Shown here: piece by piece, positions 20,065 through 32,763 of the stretch | Numbering within the stretch: the first letter of the stretch is position 1 | Layout: every line of letters starts with the position of its first letter | Source of the DNA: Circinella umbellata | Lineage: Eukaryota; Mucoromycota; Mucoromycetes; Mucorales; Lichtheimiaceae | Reading direction: 5' to 3' | Assembly: GCA_025093555.1 (NCBI GenBank) | Contig: JAIWNF010000082.1 | Coordinates: 1-64,000, forward strand | Length of the DNA: 64,000 nt | Program-made: the position numbers and the translations under genes | The notes under the pieces: model-generated | Database searches by the model: none | Told to the model about the DNA's origin: nothing | What the model saw: the letters and a program-made list of their open reading frames with translations, nothing else

Positions 20065-21400
20065 AAGACGAGTAGTTGAGGTCAAATATGGGTAAGTTAT
20101 ACAAGTTGGAGTAGAAATTCTGTCAATGTTTTGGAGAAGTAGCTGGTGCATATAATATAAAGATAAAAAAAGGTTGAAAATTGTTTTGTGTGTGCTCAAC
20201 ACGCTACAAGTATATGACAGTCGTTATTAAATAATGCTAGTTGAGTAAGATGAATATCAGACGAGAGTGCTATAGTTCCACAATGGGGTGTCTAGAAAGA
20301 TTAAATTGCACAAAATGGATTATGAATTTTTTGTTCCTTTTCAATGGTGGTGGCGTGTGTTTCTTGAAGGGTGATAATATGTGCTTGTTGAGCACAAAGA
20401 TGTCGAATAAGTTGGTTTTTAGGTTGAGTAAAAAGTCTATTACAATTGATAGATGCGATTGATATGTTGTTACTATTTAATATCATATTTAAAGTATATT
20501 AATTTTCTTTCTAAATTATTGTTGGCCAGCAGAATTGCTGGTAGCTGATTATTGTAGCGGGAGCTGTTCTTTATTAGGATTCTGTGATTAATATTCTTAT
20601 ATAAAATGGACTAGTTTGTGTAGCAGAGTTATAAAAAGGATGGCTTGCCATTCTGTATTGAGGTCGGTGTCATGAATTAAAGTTTGACTAACATCAGAGA
20701 TATGTAGCTGGTCCATCCATCATGTTTTGAGAGTAATGATGCAAACTTGCTCTCTGGTGTTTTCATCGATTTGATGGTGATCGATTTCAATAAATGATAA
20801 AATAGCTTCATCCATTTTTTGTTCGATGTAACTAAGTTTATGGTACTCGTCACGGCCAGTTGCTTCATCAATAATCAATAATCATAGCACCAGCATTGAC
20901 CTAGTGGTGGTGCTGGTGTCTCATGGGTATCAGAGGAACCTTGGTTGTCCTATTGTGAGCCTACCATATTGTTGGAACGTTGTTGGGATTTAGGTTTAGG
21001 AGCATACTTAGATTCAAGCAAAGAAAAAGAAGGATTTTTGCTATTACTAGCAATTTTATGGCGGTTTTACTTACTGCCTCCAGGCACCCATTTTTCTTAT
21101 GCCTTGGCAAGTGGACAGTGTCAGCGAAGTGAGTTGTATTACCATATTTGTAACATCCTTGACTATTATGCTGGCATTTGGAACAACAGTTATTCAATTA
21201 AGTGGGAAACCAAAGAAAAGGGAGATACATAACGAGCATAATACACACGTTCGCTCATTGAAATTTAATGACGACCGGAGAAAGTAATGAAGGTAAAATA
21301 TGACCATATAAAATGTCTGTGTGTGGAATGTATCCTTTTTCTCCACCATGATCCATGTGAACCAAACATTCCTTGTAAATACTTTTATACTGTTCATAGA
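20065..21400 (-). pseudogene. LINE relic: ORF1 end and endonuclease start of ORF2
   Basis: From 20486 downward the minus strand reads SIASINCNRLFTQPKNQLIR and HIITLQETHATT, the N-terminus of an AP-type LINE endonuclease, followed after frame changes by QPFFIFILYAPATSPKH. Upstream (21280-21100) lies a degenerate CCHC knuckle (CYKYGNTTHFADTV, with Tyr and Val where Cys is expected) in what is probably ORF1. No reverse transcriptase is present here. A LINE 3' fragment lies at 60140-61400 on the other strand. Confidence 0.72.
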
Positions 21401-22500
21401 GTTTTGATGTATATAGATGAGCTTATAATTTCATTTTAATCGATTATATCTATCTGCAATGAATGTAATCCGTATAAAGCCTGTCAATGACGAAATGTTT
21501 TTCTTTTAGGCCCCTTTTGGAAGTGTGTGAATTTACTTATGTTCACAAGGGAGATCTTATAAAGAAAAAAAGGACAAGTCAGCGGTCTATGATTGTTCTT
21601 GCCAATATCAAGGGAAAAAGATGTTTTGTGGCCACGGGGTCAAATTCACATTAAATAAAACTCGGGCAGATTCCAGTTGAAAATCTGTTGTTGGGTTTGC
21701 TTCTTACAAAGCAGGCTTAGCACACGTTTGAATCAATCTTTTCAGCTCACCTATCTATCTAATTAACGAGATGAGAACTTTTATTTTCTCGGCGGGGATG
21801 AAGATATAGGATGAAACATACCTTTAGTATTTGAACTACGGAGTGTGACCCCATGAGTTTTATTTTACCTGGCTAATAATTTATTCGAAAATTGTGAAAA
21901 AAAAGGGTTTACGCACGTAGATTTACAAAGGGGAAAAAAAGAAACGTGATACTGTAGACACATACTATTTTTTTTACCGCTGTTTCTGAATAATACATGA
22001 ATACATATTAACATCTTGTGGATAAAATAAACTTTTCTCAAAAAAGATCGCGTGTCAATTATATTTTTTACTAAAGCTAAATAATTTGCTTGGTATCAGA
22101 ATTAATTTGCACATACCACTTTCAAATATTTATAATCGATTTTTATTATTATTATCATTATCGTATGTTTATCAGTTATTATTGAGCAACTTGGCATGTT
22201 AGAGCAACAACGTTAATACCTAACAAAAATAACGAGGAAAATGAATGTGTTTTCAGAAAAAAAGCTTAATATAGCTTTGTAGGCAAATTATAAGAGTAAC
22301 AGTAATAAGTTCTGCTCCCTTGCGTATGTTCACGATCAAAATTAAATCACATTTTTTAATCCAGGAGTTAAGGGTTGGTCATGGCGTCATGGCACTGTTT
22401 TATTTTGGATAATTAATAATAACAAAGCATTTTTTCTAGCTTGAAGTATGTGGCAACAAATTGTAACTTAAACATATATTTATCAGACCGAGCCTTCTAC
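21401..22500. other. No gene seen
   Basis: AT-rich sequence between the LINE relic and the 3' end of clpP. No supportable ORF, RNA gene or repeat. Confidence 0.5.
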
Positions 22501-23982
22501 TTATTCGATTTTATTACTATCCTCAGCAGTACGTTTCTCTAGCACCTTATCAATCAATCCAAAATTCTTTGCTTCTTCTGCACTCATGAAGTAATCACGT
22601 TCCATCATTTTCTCTATAATAAAATAAAACCGAATAATTCTCAAATTATTATCTCTTGATAGTAAACCACATGAAAATCAAATAAAGACAATAGTAGCAC
22701 CAATATAATTCTGTACTGTAACATACCTATCGTATCAATATCACGGATACCAGTATGTTTCTGGAATATCCTATTAAGACGTTCACGTACACGCAAAATT
22801 TCACGTGCATGAATGGCAATATCGGATGCCTGACCAGCAGCGCCACCCGACGGTTGATGGATCATAATTGAAGAATTTGGTAATGCGTAACGTTTTCCGG
22901 GCTCGCCTTGATGTATAAAATTTCAGATTATGGATTATTTTAATATGTTATTATTTTGTTCTTTTTAAGTGCACAACAAAAATACGTAAAATAATAAATA
23001 CCTGCAGTAAGTAGTAAGGAGCCCATAGAGCATGCTTGGCCATTACACAATGTAGCTACGGGTGATTGGATGTACTGTATTTTGTTTATATGCTCATATT
23101 AGGACCATTTCTCCCTTTTCCATTTTATAATTGTGATAATTTGTCATATATACTGGATGTGGTGTTCATAATCTTTCATCACTTTTCCCTTTTATCCTCC
23201 CCAATCAATAGATCTATATAATATTTTCCTATAGTTTTTTTTACCTGCATCTGATGATCCCACACAAATATAATAAAAAAGAATATCATGAATTAAGAAA
23301 TTAGTACCTTCTTTCCTTTTTAACTTTGTCTTCTCAACTTCATTTCTAAAATAGTATGTAATAAATTGAAAACTAGTCTTACAGTGTCATAAATGGCCAT
23401 ACCAGCTGTCACGCTACCACCGGGAGAATTGATATAAAGACTGATCGGCTTTTCGGGATTTTCAGCTTCAAGGAACAGTAACTGTGCAACAATCACCGAG
23501 GCGACATTATCGTCGACCTGCCAACAGCGCGTAAAAATGTGATGCTATAATGAGTTGCTAATTCTAACATAGTAAGCTAAAATTTTACTTACAGGACCGT
23601 TCAAACAAATAATGCGTTCCTTTAAAAGACGTGAGAATATATCATATGAACGTTCACCCCGGCCCTAGTAAGTTTATAAAAGAAACAAATATATAATTAA
23701 CAAGAGCTTTCAGCTAAATCGACATGGTATGTAAAAGTATATATATAGTACAGAAGATTATTTACAGTTTGCTCAACTACAAATGGAATTAGAGCTTGCG
23801 CGTGAAAATGACGTTGAAGTAATGGCTATTATTTTAAGAATAAAGGAAAAAGGTACAAGATGGTTTGATTTTAGTTTGCTATTTGTTTTTTCTCATTTCT
23901 TCTGCATAAAAATATTCAAAAAAAAAATGTTGAGAAATTTCGAATTTACTCGATAGGTCTTGAATAATGCTCGTGTTAACAT
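22501..23982 (-). CDS. clpP: Mitochondrial ATP-dependent Clp protease proteolytic subunit
   Basis: Eight exons, complement(join(22501..22613,22727..22906,23002..23074,23245..23250,23383..23517,23593..23664,23766..23825,23950..23982)), give 223 residues in one frame. Exon 1 plus exon 2 encode an Arg-rich presequence ([18 protein letters not shown]), so the protein should go to the mitochondrial matrix. The mature part starts [20 protein letters not shown], as in bacterial ClpP. Catalytic triad: Ser118 (GQACSMGS), His143 (IMIHQPSGG), Asp193 (ERDYFM). Exon 5 is only 6 nt and encodes the Met-Gln of IYDT-MQ-YIQSP, needed to match the family. ClpP forms a tetradecameric chamber fed by ClpX. All other introns are GT-AG. 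Confidence 0.96.
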
Positions 23983-24366
23983 TCTAAAGATTATGCTTAA
24001 TGCTTATGTGAGCTACAGGTTGCGCGTGCAGGAAAGCATAGTTGGTCCGTATATTATATATTACGCACGCACAAAATTATAAATCGGAGTTTGATCAACT
24101 GTGCATTATTGCTCACTGGTTGCAAATTGTATAGATATAATGACAACCAAGATGTTTCTTTTACTTAACATATAAAGTTAACTTCAATGTGGTAAATAAA
24201 ATATTTTAAATCATTCATTAACTATTTGTTCGAATCATTTTGTCGGCTATACAAAAAATGTTCTCTTTTTATTTTTTCATGGGTTTGCTTCTGGGAGGAA
24301 ATTGAAAGAAACAGCCATTAAATTTTTTCTTACTTTTTCTTCTTTTTTGTCAACTTATTTTTGAAT
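23983..24366. promoter_or_regulatory. Divergent intergenic region (clpP / CsbD-like)
   Basis: 384 bp between two divergent start codons, expected to hold both promoters. It has a T-rich stretch before 24367; no specific motif is claimed. Confidence 0.45.
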
Positions 24367-24672
24367 ATGCAAAAATCATCAACAACAAGCGATAACGATT
24401 ATTCTGAACAAATACAAGAACGAATAAAAAAATCAACCAATACTGAAAATGGACCATTATCACGAGCTGAACTTGTTACACCTGAACATCCGGAAGGATC
24501 ACCCAAGGGAAAGCCAGAAGCAGATGAACCCAATTGGATCAAAAAAGTCAAAGGTAGCTTTGAAGAATTTATGGGAGTTTTGACTCAAGATGGTGATCTC
24601 CAAGGTCGTGGTGAACAGTTAAAAATAGATGGAGGAGATAAATATAATGCTAATTATGTACACAAAAAATAA
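24367..24672 (+). CDS. Small CsbD-like protein (101 aa)
   Basis: Single-exon ORF with ATG at 24367 and stop at 24670-24672. The N-terminal half is hydrophilic and probably disordered (Ser, Glu, Lys, Pro). The C-terminal 45 residues (WIKKVKGSFEEFMGVLTQDG, then GRGEQLKIDGGDKY) follow the pattern of CsbD-domain proteins: a Lys-x-Gly-x-x-x-E-x-x-G helix followed by a Gly-rich repeat. Fungal members of this family are stress-induced or bind unusual DNA structures, but the match is short and the role is inference. Convergent with the sugar symporter gene, 205 bp apart. Confidence 0.7.
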   Translation: MQKSSTTSDNDYSEQIQERIKKSTNTENGPLSRAELVTPEHPEGSPKGKPEADEPNWIKKVKGSFEEFMGVLTQDGDLQGRGEQLKIDGGDKYNANYVHKK

Positions 24673-24822
24673 ATAAATTCATATATCCTGATTCTGTATC
24701 TATATAAAAGGCTTTTGTTTTTGTTTATATATAAACTAACAATAGTGGTACTAATACAACAACAAAAAATTAAAAGGGGTGAAAAAGATTATATAAATGG
24801 CCCTTGAGGGATATCATAAGCT

Positions 24823-24839
24823 TGTGTGTGTGTGTGTGT
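24823..24839. repeat. (TG)n microsatellite
   Basis: Eight TG units in the gap between the two convergent genes. Confidence 0.8.
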
Positions 24840-24877
24840 TCTTCTTGAGTCATAGATGGAATAATAATGAGGCTTGT

Positions 24878-27800
24878 TCATTTGTAGGGTCGACCAATAC
24901 GTGAGCTAAGAAATGCAGCAATACCAGCCATCAATGCACCAAATCGTAGTACTACACCAATAGCATCCGGTGATGTTTCTTCCCCTTCAGATGAGTTTTT
25001 TTCTAGAAAGTGGAACATAACGCTACTAAAAAATGTAACGAGAAATTGAGGTGCTACAATATACATGTTGTGAATTCCAAGTAACACCCCTGCGGAAGGT
25101 ATATTCGTATTTACAGTCATTGTTGTGGTGCCCGTAGGAGATGAACGGCGTCGGCCAAAGTGATTGTCATTATTGTCTTCTTGTTGATTATTACCAAGAA
25201 GTACATCTCGATCACTGCTTTCCGCAGATTGTTCGTTAATATTAAAGTCCAAAGAGTCTTTCCCATTCTCGATATGATCATTAAGAGGTGCCATCATCAT
25301 TGCATCAGAAGGAGTGGATATTACATTATTTGAATCTGGTGGCTTTGGAATTGTTACTACCTGTTGTTGCTCGTCGATGTTTCTACTAGTTGCTTCTATT
25401 CTATGAAGTTCATCTTGCTGTTGTTGTGGTAATTGACGACGACGATCATGTAATTCAATACCATCATTGACTTCACGACGTTCATTATCACTATCACCAT
25501 CAGTATCAAATTGTTCCACAAGCTGATATAATCCACCTTCTGTACCAAGACCGGTTTGTCCTGCAACGAGACTAATTCTGGATGACATGGCCATTCTATT
25601 CATGCCAATACGATGTTCAACATTACTTGAATGATATTGGCCATCATCACCATTAGCAGCCCGTTTTTCTTCCATTTCCGCAATATATTCGCCCAAAAGT
25701 GAAAATGGTGCCCACATGGTTAATGCCCAACTGACACCACAAATACCAATAACAACGGATGCACCTGTCACATTGGATACAAATACGGTCGCAAGCATGG
25801 AAATCAAAAATATAATATGTCCTACGGTCCATGCTCGCGGTAAATTCAAAAATGAAATCTTGAGATACTTGGATGGTGTGATTGTATAATATCTTCTCCT
25901 GATTTTAAATCGAAATGTGGGTCCTGGTGTTGTTTCGTCATTGTAGGACGGTACAACAATCCATGGTAAAATGAAAGATGCTGCAAGTGATATAATGGAA
26001 TAAACCAAAAAAGCAAACGATCCAGCGCGTGTTGCTTGTCCAAGAGAATCCTCACCATTACCCCCAGCACCACTTTGAATTGCGTTTTGATCATAAATCT
26101 CGGCCACCCATGTTGTTGAATAAAATAAAAATGGAAACCATCCGATCCATGCAAAAAATTGAACGTTACAAATACGACGAATGGGTTTTGGTAAATTCCA
26201 AATGTTAGTAGTAATATCAGTTAATGCTTTAAAAGGTGCCCCCCATGATTTCTTCTTTTTTCTATTTTTGTTTTATTAAACGTCAGTTAATAACCAAATT
26301 TGCCGAAGATATATGTGTTTTTTTTTGTGTAGATAAACATACTTTGGTTCTTTCGTGAGAATCTTTTCTGTCACCGCATAACAGGTTATAATATCAGACA
26401 GAACAAGAACAATAGCAGCAATTACACACAAAACCTTTAGTTGCGTGTCGCCTAGGAATGGAAATGCTTTTACCAAATCAGCGTAACCCCTGAATTATAT
26501 ATATGTATAATTTAGCGACACAAAGAAAAAAGCTAGGAAGGAAATATAAAAAACACTTGCATGAAATAACCAGCTACATTTCCTAATCCAACCATTCTTC
26601 CAGCCCATGCTGTACCATCCTCTTGTTGAGATGGCGGTAAAGCATCAACTAGTAAAGCTCGACATGATGCTTGAACTAAAAAAGAAAAAAAAAAGCAAAC
26701 AAAATCATATTAATCAAATTACGCCGATAGGTGAGAAATCATGAGTCTTCCACTTACTACAATTGATACTGAAATCCAAGACGTAAATTGCCGTTATTGC
26801 GACTCCTATTGAAGCATGCTTAAACTACATAACAATTTAGTTATATAAAGTTTATTTACAGAAAGAAAAAAATAAAAAAAAAAGAAGTATTCTTACCGCA
26901 TCCCCTTCTTGCACACCACCTGTAAATAGGGCTGTGATTTCTCTAGTCCATCCGATAACTAACAAAGTCAAAACAACAGCAATGCATCCTAATATAATGA
27001 ACGGTCTCCGTCGACCCAATTTTGAAGTGCATCGGTCCGACAAGACACCGACAATTGGTTGCATAAGAAGTCCTATAAATAAGGACATCAGTACATGATA
27101 GAAAGGTCCGTGCGTCCATGGGTCAATATATATAATTCGATTGCTCCTCCATTTTTTTTTTTTTTTTTTTGACCCAAACCAAAATTTTATTAATTACTTT
27201 ACCAGATAGTGGACCAGCAATCCACACGAGTGACATTACTGACTTTGTTAATCCAAGCGATAGTAAATAAGGTGTACCTAATTATAAAATATATTTGTAT
27301 AATATTTCACACACAAAAAGTTACACAGACTATCTTTTTTGTAGGAAATTTTTGTAGAATTATTTTTTTTTACCATAAGCCATTTCTACCGTCCCTTGAA
27401 AATTGACGAGTCAGTAAAGATTATTTTATTGAATACTGCTTCCTTATTTAGAGATTAGTAATAATAACTTACAAGTAAATTGAAGTCTAATAAGCAAGAT
27501 AATAGTGTGGAGCAAATATTATTTAAAAAATGTAATGAATGCGGACTTTTTTTTTTACAATCGTTGCATAAACACAAGTCTGTAAGAGAAAACTTTCTTT
27601 TACTACTGCCACGCAAACTCGATGTAGCTTCTTACCCTGCTAAACATATCGTCAACCATATAATTTTACATGTGGTATTAGCTCCTTTGATATGAACAAT
27701 ACCCTTAAGGTATTGTTTATTGTTTTCAGGCTGTAACATCACGTCTGAATCTTGGTATAAAAAATCGTCATCGTCGTCAACAATATCACTTCCTGCTTCG

Positions 27801-27946
27801 CTCTCTGCTGCTGCTGTTGTTGCTAGTGCTGCGAGGGGTGGGGAAGCGCGTTGCAGTTGTTCCTCGAATACGTTAAAAGCAGTCGGTGAGTCTGGATGTA
27901 ATGTGGTTTTGTTACCATCTATTGAATGAGATGGTCTAGGTGACAT
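24878..27946 (-). CDS. Sucrose-type sugar:proton symporter (GPH family)
   Basis: Nine exons: complement(24878..26261, 26343..26489, 26561..26675, 26757..26824, 26897..27072, 27203..27277, 27374..27394, 27473..27486, 27636..27946), about 769 residues. ATG at 27946 starts an acidic cytosolic tail; the transporter begins at CKIIWLTICLAG. Family motifs: WTVEMAYGTPYLLSLGL, SDRCTSKLGRRRPF (signature loop), CRALLVDALPP. A hydrophilic Gln/Asn/Asp-rich loop of about 170 residues sits inside the last exon, so the protein is much longer than the roughly 550 residues of yeast-type members. Exons 2 and 3 are 14 and 21 nt. The intron after exon 7 is GC-AG. Exons 6 and 7 do not join in frame: one extra base is present near 26757-26762 (indel or sequencing error). 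Likely a plasma-membrane or vacuolar importer of sucrose or maltose. Confidence 0.88.
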
Positions 27947-28431
27947 GTGAAAAAAGTTTACTGTAAAACTATAGAACGAATCTTTTTCAAAAAAAATAAA
28001 AAAGTAAAAGAAAAAAAGAAAAAAAAAAGAATGCAAAGGAGTAGTAAAGAAGAAAAAAGCGCTGCAAAAATTAATGAGAACTTTGGGGTCTGTTGCTGTT
28101 TGTGGCAAATTAAAATAAAAATCCTTGTTTTCTGTGTGCTGGTCCCTGTTCCAGTTGATATAACTTATCTGTTGTCGTATATACTTGTAACTAAATTTTA
28201 CTTATTTTATCCTATAGAGATTTATTTACAAAAACTCGATTTATTTCTGCTTTATAAGATACATTCTCGTTTACCAAGCTGCATTGTTGCCATACCATCC
28301 TCTCTGAAACCAAGCAACAGCTTCCATTTTTGGATAGCGGACTTGTCGTCGACTTAAAACTTTTTTTTTTTTGCATTCTTTTTTTTTGGGACTTTATTTT
28401 TTTTGTCCTTCAGCATAACACATTTAAAACC
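27947..28431. promoter_or_regulatory. Divergent intergenic region (symporter / PWP1)
   Basis: 485 bp between divergent start codons with strong T-runs close to the PWP1 start. No specific binding site is claimed. Confidence 0.45.
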
Positions 28432-30268
28432 ATGATCTCGGCCATTCAATGGATCCGCCAAGGAGCTGCTGCTCAACACCCCGAGAAATTTAATTTTGAC
28501 GAAAAGGAATATGAACGGATCACTCAGATCGCCAAAGATCGTTTAGGCGATGCCCAATTTGACCTGAATGCTGCTCAAGAACAAGCTGGGATGGATCTTG
28601 ACAGCGACAGTGAGTCTGAAGAGTAAGTAACTATATAAATATATAAATATATAAAACAGAAGAGAACAACATGTATATTTTTATTTGAAAAATAGGATAA
28701 AAACTAAGTAAATAAAAACAATCGTTGTGATATCTAGACGCGATAATAATATTAAGGATGATATGGAAATGAACGCCGATGATCGAGACGAAGAAGAAGA
28801 CCAAGCTCAAGGTGGATATATAGATATTTATATATGGCTGCTAAGGGGAAGGGGGGAAAGAAAAGAGAAGGAGGAAACAGTATTTGAATAAGATTCTGAT
28901 AAAAATAATCTTTTGCACATAGGCGCTCAGTCATTTATGAATCGTAAAGATTTGGCCTACCATGCCAATTCAGAAGAAGATCCATACATTACATTGAAAA
29001 ACGATGAAGAGGAAGAAGCTGAAGAAAAGGAAGAATTGGAAGTTTTGCCCACCGATAATCTTTTAATTGCTGCCAAAACCGAAGATGACGTATCACAATT
29101 GGAGGTCTACTTGTACGAACGGTCTGCAGAAAACCTTTATGTTCATCACGATATCATGTTACCTTCATTTCCCTTGTGTATTGAATGGCTTGATTTCCAC
29201 TGTGGTGAAAAGGCCGGTCAAGAAGGACATGGAAATTATGTAGCTGTTGGTACGTTTGAACCTGATATTGAAATTTGGAATTTGGACGTTGTGGATGCTA
29301 TGATTCCCCAAACAATCCTTGGTCAACAACCTGGCACAAAGAATAAGAAGCGTTCGAAAAAGGCAAACGACAAATATCATGTTGATGCTGTTATGGATAT
29401 GTCATGGAACAAGCAGCACAGGTAAAAAAAAAAGCTTGGTATCCTTTTTTCATTGTTAAAATCTTGTTTAACCTAATTGACAATTATGGCTTTTTTTGGG
29501 TGGGTTTATAATTGATTAGAAACTTTTTATTATCATCATCGTCCGATACAACTGTTAAATTGTGGGATCTTACCAATTCGACATGTGTTCAATCTTATAA
29601 TCATCACAAGGATAAGGTACAATCTGTAGCATGGAATCCTGTCGAAGCAACAGCCTTCATCACAGGTTCATACGATAAGACAATTAATGTGTTGGATGCT
29701 CGAGCACCTGAAAAAACAGCCACATGGAAATTGCAAAGCGATGTTGAATCTCTAGTCTGGGATCCTCACAACCCAACCAACTTTTATGCCGCTACTGAAG
29801 ATGGCATTATTCAATACTTTGATGTTCGTCAAGCTAATGGTTCAGCAGGTGGTAAGCCATTATTCACCTTACAAGCTCATGATAGTGCAGTGAGTGCATT
29901 GGATGTAAACCCAAGAATTCCAGGATGTATTGCTACTGGTAGTACCGACAAACAAGTCAAGATTTGGAACACCACTGACAACAAACCATCTATGGTTACC
30001 AGCAGAAACTTTGAATTGGTACGTTTTTCACATGACAATACCGTCATTTGTGGCGCTTACTTTTAAAGCAAAAAAAAAAGACTTTCTCTTTGCCAGATAA
30101 AATAAATAAACTAATTTTATACCATGTATTATATAATAGGGTCATATCTTTAGCGCTAAATTTTGTCCAGATACTCCATTAGAACTTGCCATTTCTGGTT
30201 CAAACGGTAAAGTACATGTCTGGGATATGTCTTCAAATGCTGGTGTTCGCCAAGTGTATGGTCAATAA
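28432..30268 (+). CDS. PWP1: Periodic tryptophan protein 1 (WD40, ribosome biogenesis)
   Basis: Five exons, join(28432..28622,28738..28811,28923..29421,29520..30018,30140..30268), 463 residues, all GT-AG introns and in phase. N-terminus MISAIQWIRQGAAAQHPEKF is the family start, followed by acidic stretches (about residues 55-130). WD40 units follow: EIWNLDVVDAMIPQTILG, the KKRSKK insert, SSDTTVKLWDL, SYDKTINVLDAR, IIQYFDVRQANG, STDKQVKIWNT and GSNGKVHVWDM. The short C-terminus ending RQVYGQ is usual for the family. Pwp1 is a nucleolar factor needed for pre-60S ribosome assembly (family knowledge). Confidence 0.96.
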
Positions 30269-30557
30269 GTCGTTTTTTTTATCTATCATCACCTTTTTTT
30301 TTTCTTCCTTTGCATCCCTCTCCTTTCTTTCTTTTTGTATTATCTCAACACATATATCTTCTTTGGGTTTTTTTTTCATGCATTACATATACATAGTAAA
30401 TATTATCAAAAACACACAGTGAGCCACGCCCGGTTCACCCGAGTTTTTGGTCTGGTCACTAAAAAAATTGTGACCGATTTAAAGCACCTGAAAAAAATAT
30501 AATAAAATACAAAAAACACTTTGTTTTTTTTGACATCTACTTTTTATTAATCTAACA

Positions 30558-32763
30558 ATGAGTTCTTCATCCAGTAATTACACCGAGTCTACCCACATGG
30601 CATTTAATGCCGATCAACAGCGAATTCACAATATGGAGAATGCTGTAGCGTTGTTGAAAGAATTAGACCTGTCAATACCATTTATGCTTACATTCCCAAG
30701 CAAAGTACATTTAACTTATTTAATATCCCAGACACTTCGAAATATAACGCAGTTGAGAGTATGAGTGGTTAACAGTATTTATGTGGACATGGTGCATAGA
30801 AAGATACTACCCGAACGACAGTGTTTCAGAAATGAAAATTGCTCGTTATGTAAAAGAGCTTTTCGAAAAAGGAATGCAATCAACTGTAAGAAACGCTGAT
30901 GGCACAACTTCCCCAACTCGTATAGGCTACAGCCATGAGGCTTTAAAGTTGTATATTAAAGCCTTGCTGGATCTTTATAACAAACAGAAGGTCGAATACG
31001 AAGGATTGATGAGCCTCAAGCATCCTCGTGATGGAACTCTCAAAAGCTTTGAGAGTTCATTAAAGCGACTCTGTTCTTGAGTACGTCAGTCAGAGAATTT
31101 CGTTGATCCTGGGATTGGTTCCATTCAAGATGGATACAATGTGGAGCAACTAGCCCAGGTTGCTGATTATTACTTTGGAAGCAAGAAAAAGGTTGGAGAT
31201 GCTCTCCGAGATCGAATGGTGTTTCTACTAAACCCTATGATGATGCTTAGCGGAGAGACATTAAGAAACACCAATCTCAATTATTTGTTTTCTTTAGAGT
31301 TTAAGGATGAGGGTGCAACTCGTTATCCAGTATTTGTGATGATGATTATGGGAGGCAAAACAAACCAAGAGCAGCATGAGTTTATATAGCGGTGTTATTA
31401 GACACAAAAATGTGCAAACGTGTGCTTTTGGGGCCATCGGTTTGTTTCTATTTCATCGCTTCCATGTTCAAGGTGAAGCTTTCCCTGATTATTCTAAGAA
31501 CGAAAATTGGTTTGATACTAAACTGGCAAGAGGGAGATCAGCTAGCAAAGCCGTTTCCTACAATACCCTGCTTAATTCAGTTAACAATGCCTTTGTCGCC
31601 GTGGGTATTAACAGTGTTAAAAAGACACATTCAGGACGTCAAGCAGGAGCTAGAGAGGCTAAAATGGCTGGTCTTTTGCACGACCATATCAGAAGAGTAG
31701 AACGTTGGATTTCAGAAAGTATGGAAAACAACTATCTGACATGTCTTCCCAGAACTGCAATCAGAGTTATCCCAGGATTTCCCAAAGAAAAAGGCTGCTT
31801 TTGGCTTCCTCGCGCACTTGTCACCCCACCTTTGTCTCTTCAAAAGAAAATCTTTCCCATGGTGGAAGAATGGCAGCAAAAAATGCAAGAGGATTCATCT
31901 TGCCAAATCATTTGTGGTGAAGGTTTTTTGAAGCTTTTGGTTGAGTTGAGAACCGTCATTTTGCAAGATGCTGTATTTTTCAAGCAGCTGGTCCCTGACC
32001 ATGAAATATTCAGCCATGAAGTATTTCAGTGCGAGGAGTTTACAACTTTTGCTGAGGAGCTTAATCGTACTATCAACAGTACCACACCTCCTGCAAAGGT
32101 GGAAATTCAGCGCGTTGCCCCTGGGATCAGTTTAAGGATCTCTGATTTGTCATCACAGATTCAATCTCTGTATAGAACATCTGGAAGCAACAATGCAGTC
32201 AGTAACGAAGTTATTGAAGCAATATCTTCCAATGTTGTAAAGAAAAATAGAGGAAAAATTCGGGATTTATACACAACCTTCACTATCCATCAGTGCTACA
32301 GCTGACACAGCAGTCAATACTACTGCCAGTACTCGAAGAAGAGGAAAAGAAGAGGAAGAAGATAGTTCAAGAATGCGCTATAAGCTTAGCCGCGACTTGT
32401 CAAATGTCACTGGCCTATGGAAAGAATAGAGTGTGGGCTTGGCTCAAGGGAAGTCAGGCATTAATAACTTGAACGAAGAATATGGTAGTAAATGGAGACA
32501 AGAATCAAAAGGTAATGTTAATTAAGTTGAGATGATCTTTTACTGTATCATATATTCAAACGTCATACCATAATATTATGTTAGAGAGAAAGTATTACTT
32601 TAAACGGCTTATTATAATTAATGAAATTCGAAAAATTGCTGAAGAAAGAAACATCTCGTTGGAAGATGCAGTCCAGGCTGTTGAAAATGAGCGTATTTCC
32701 CTTCAGGGCTGCTCTCTAGACAATCTCAGTAAAATTATTAGCAGTAGAAACAAACAAGTATAA
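30558..32763 (+). pseudogene. Crypton tyrosine recombinase with GCR1_C domain, broken
   Basis: ATG at 30558. After a Ser-rich start and an early break near 30765, the recombinase core reads WTWCIERYYPNDSVSEMK, AQVADYYFGSKKKVGDALRD, GETLRNTNLNYLFSLEF (first Arg), KKTHSGRQAGAREAKM (HxxR box) and ISESMENNYLTCLPR (nucleophile Tyr). The tail YKLSRDLSNVTGLWKE and LNEEYGSKWRQESK, then after an intron (32512-32584) KYYFKRLIIINEIRKIAEER, is a GCR1_C DNA-binding domain. Defects: TGA at 31078 (probably from CGA), a 1-nt insertion near 31389, a frameshift near 32277, and TAG near 32428 replacing the conserved Trp of WKEW. Catalytic residues survive but the frame does not. Confidence 0.85.

Noticed and set aside
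27720..27929. A Ser/Ala-rich plus-strand ORF of 69 codons
   Set aside because: Antisense to the first exon of the sugar symporter.
31392..31700. A 102-codon ORF inside the Crypton gene
   Set aside because: Out of frame with the recombinase motifs; produced by the local frameshift.
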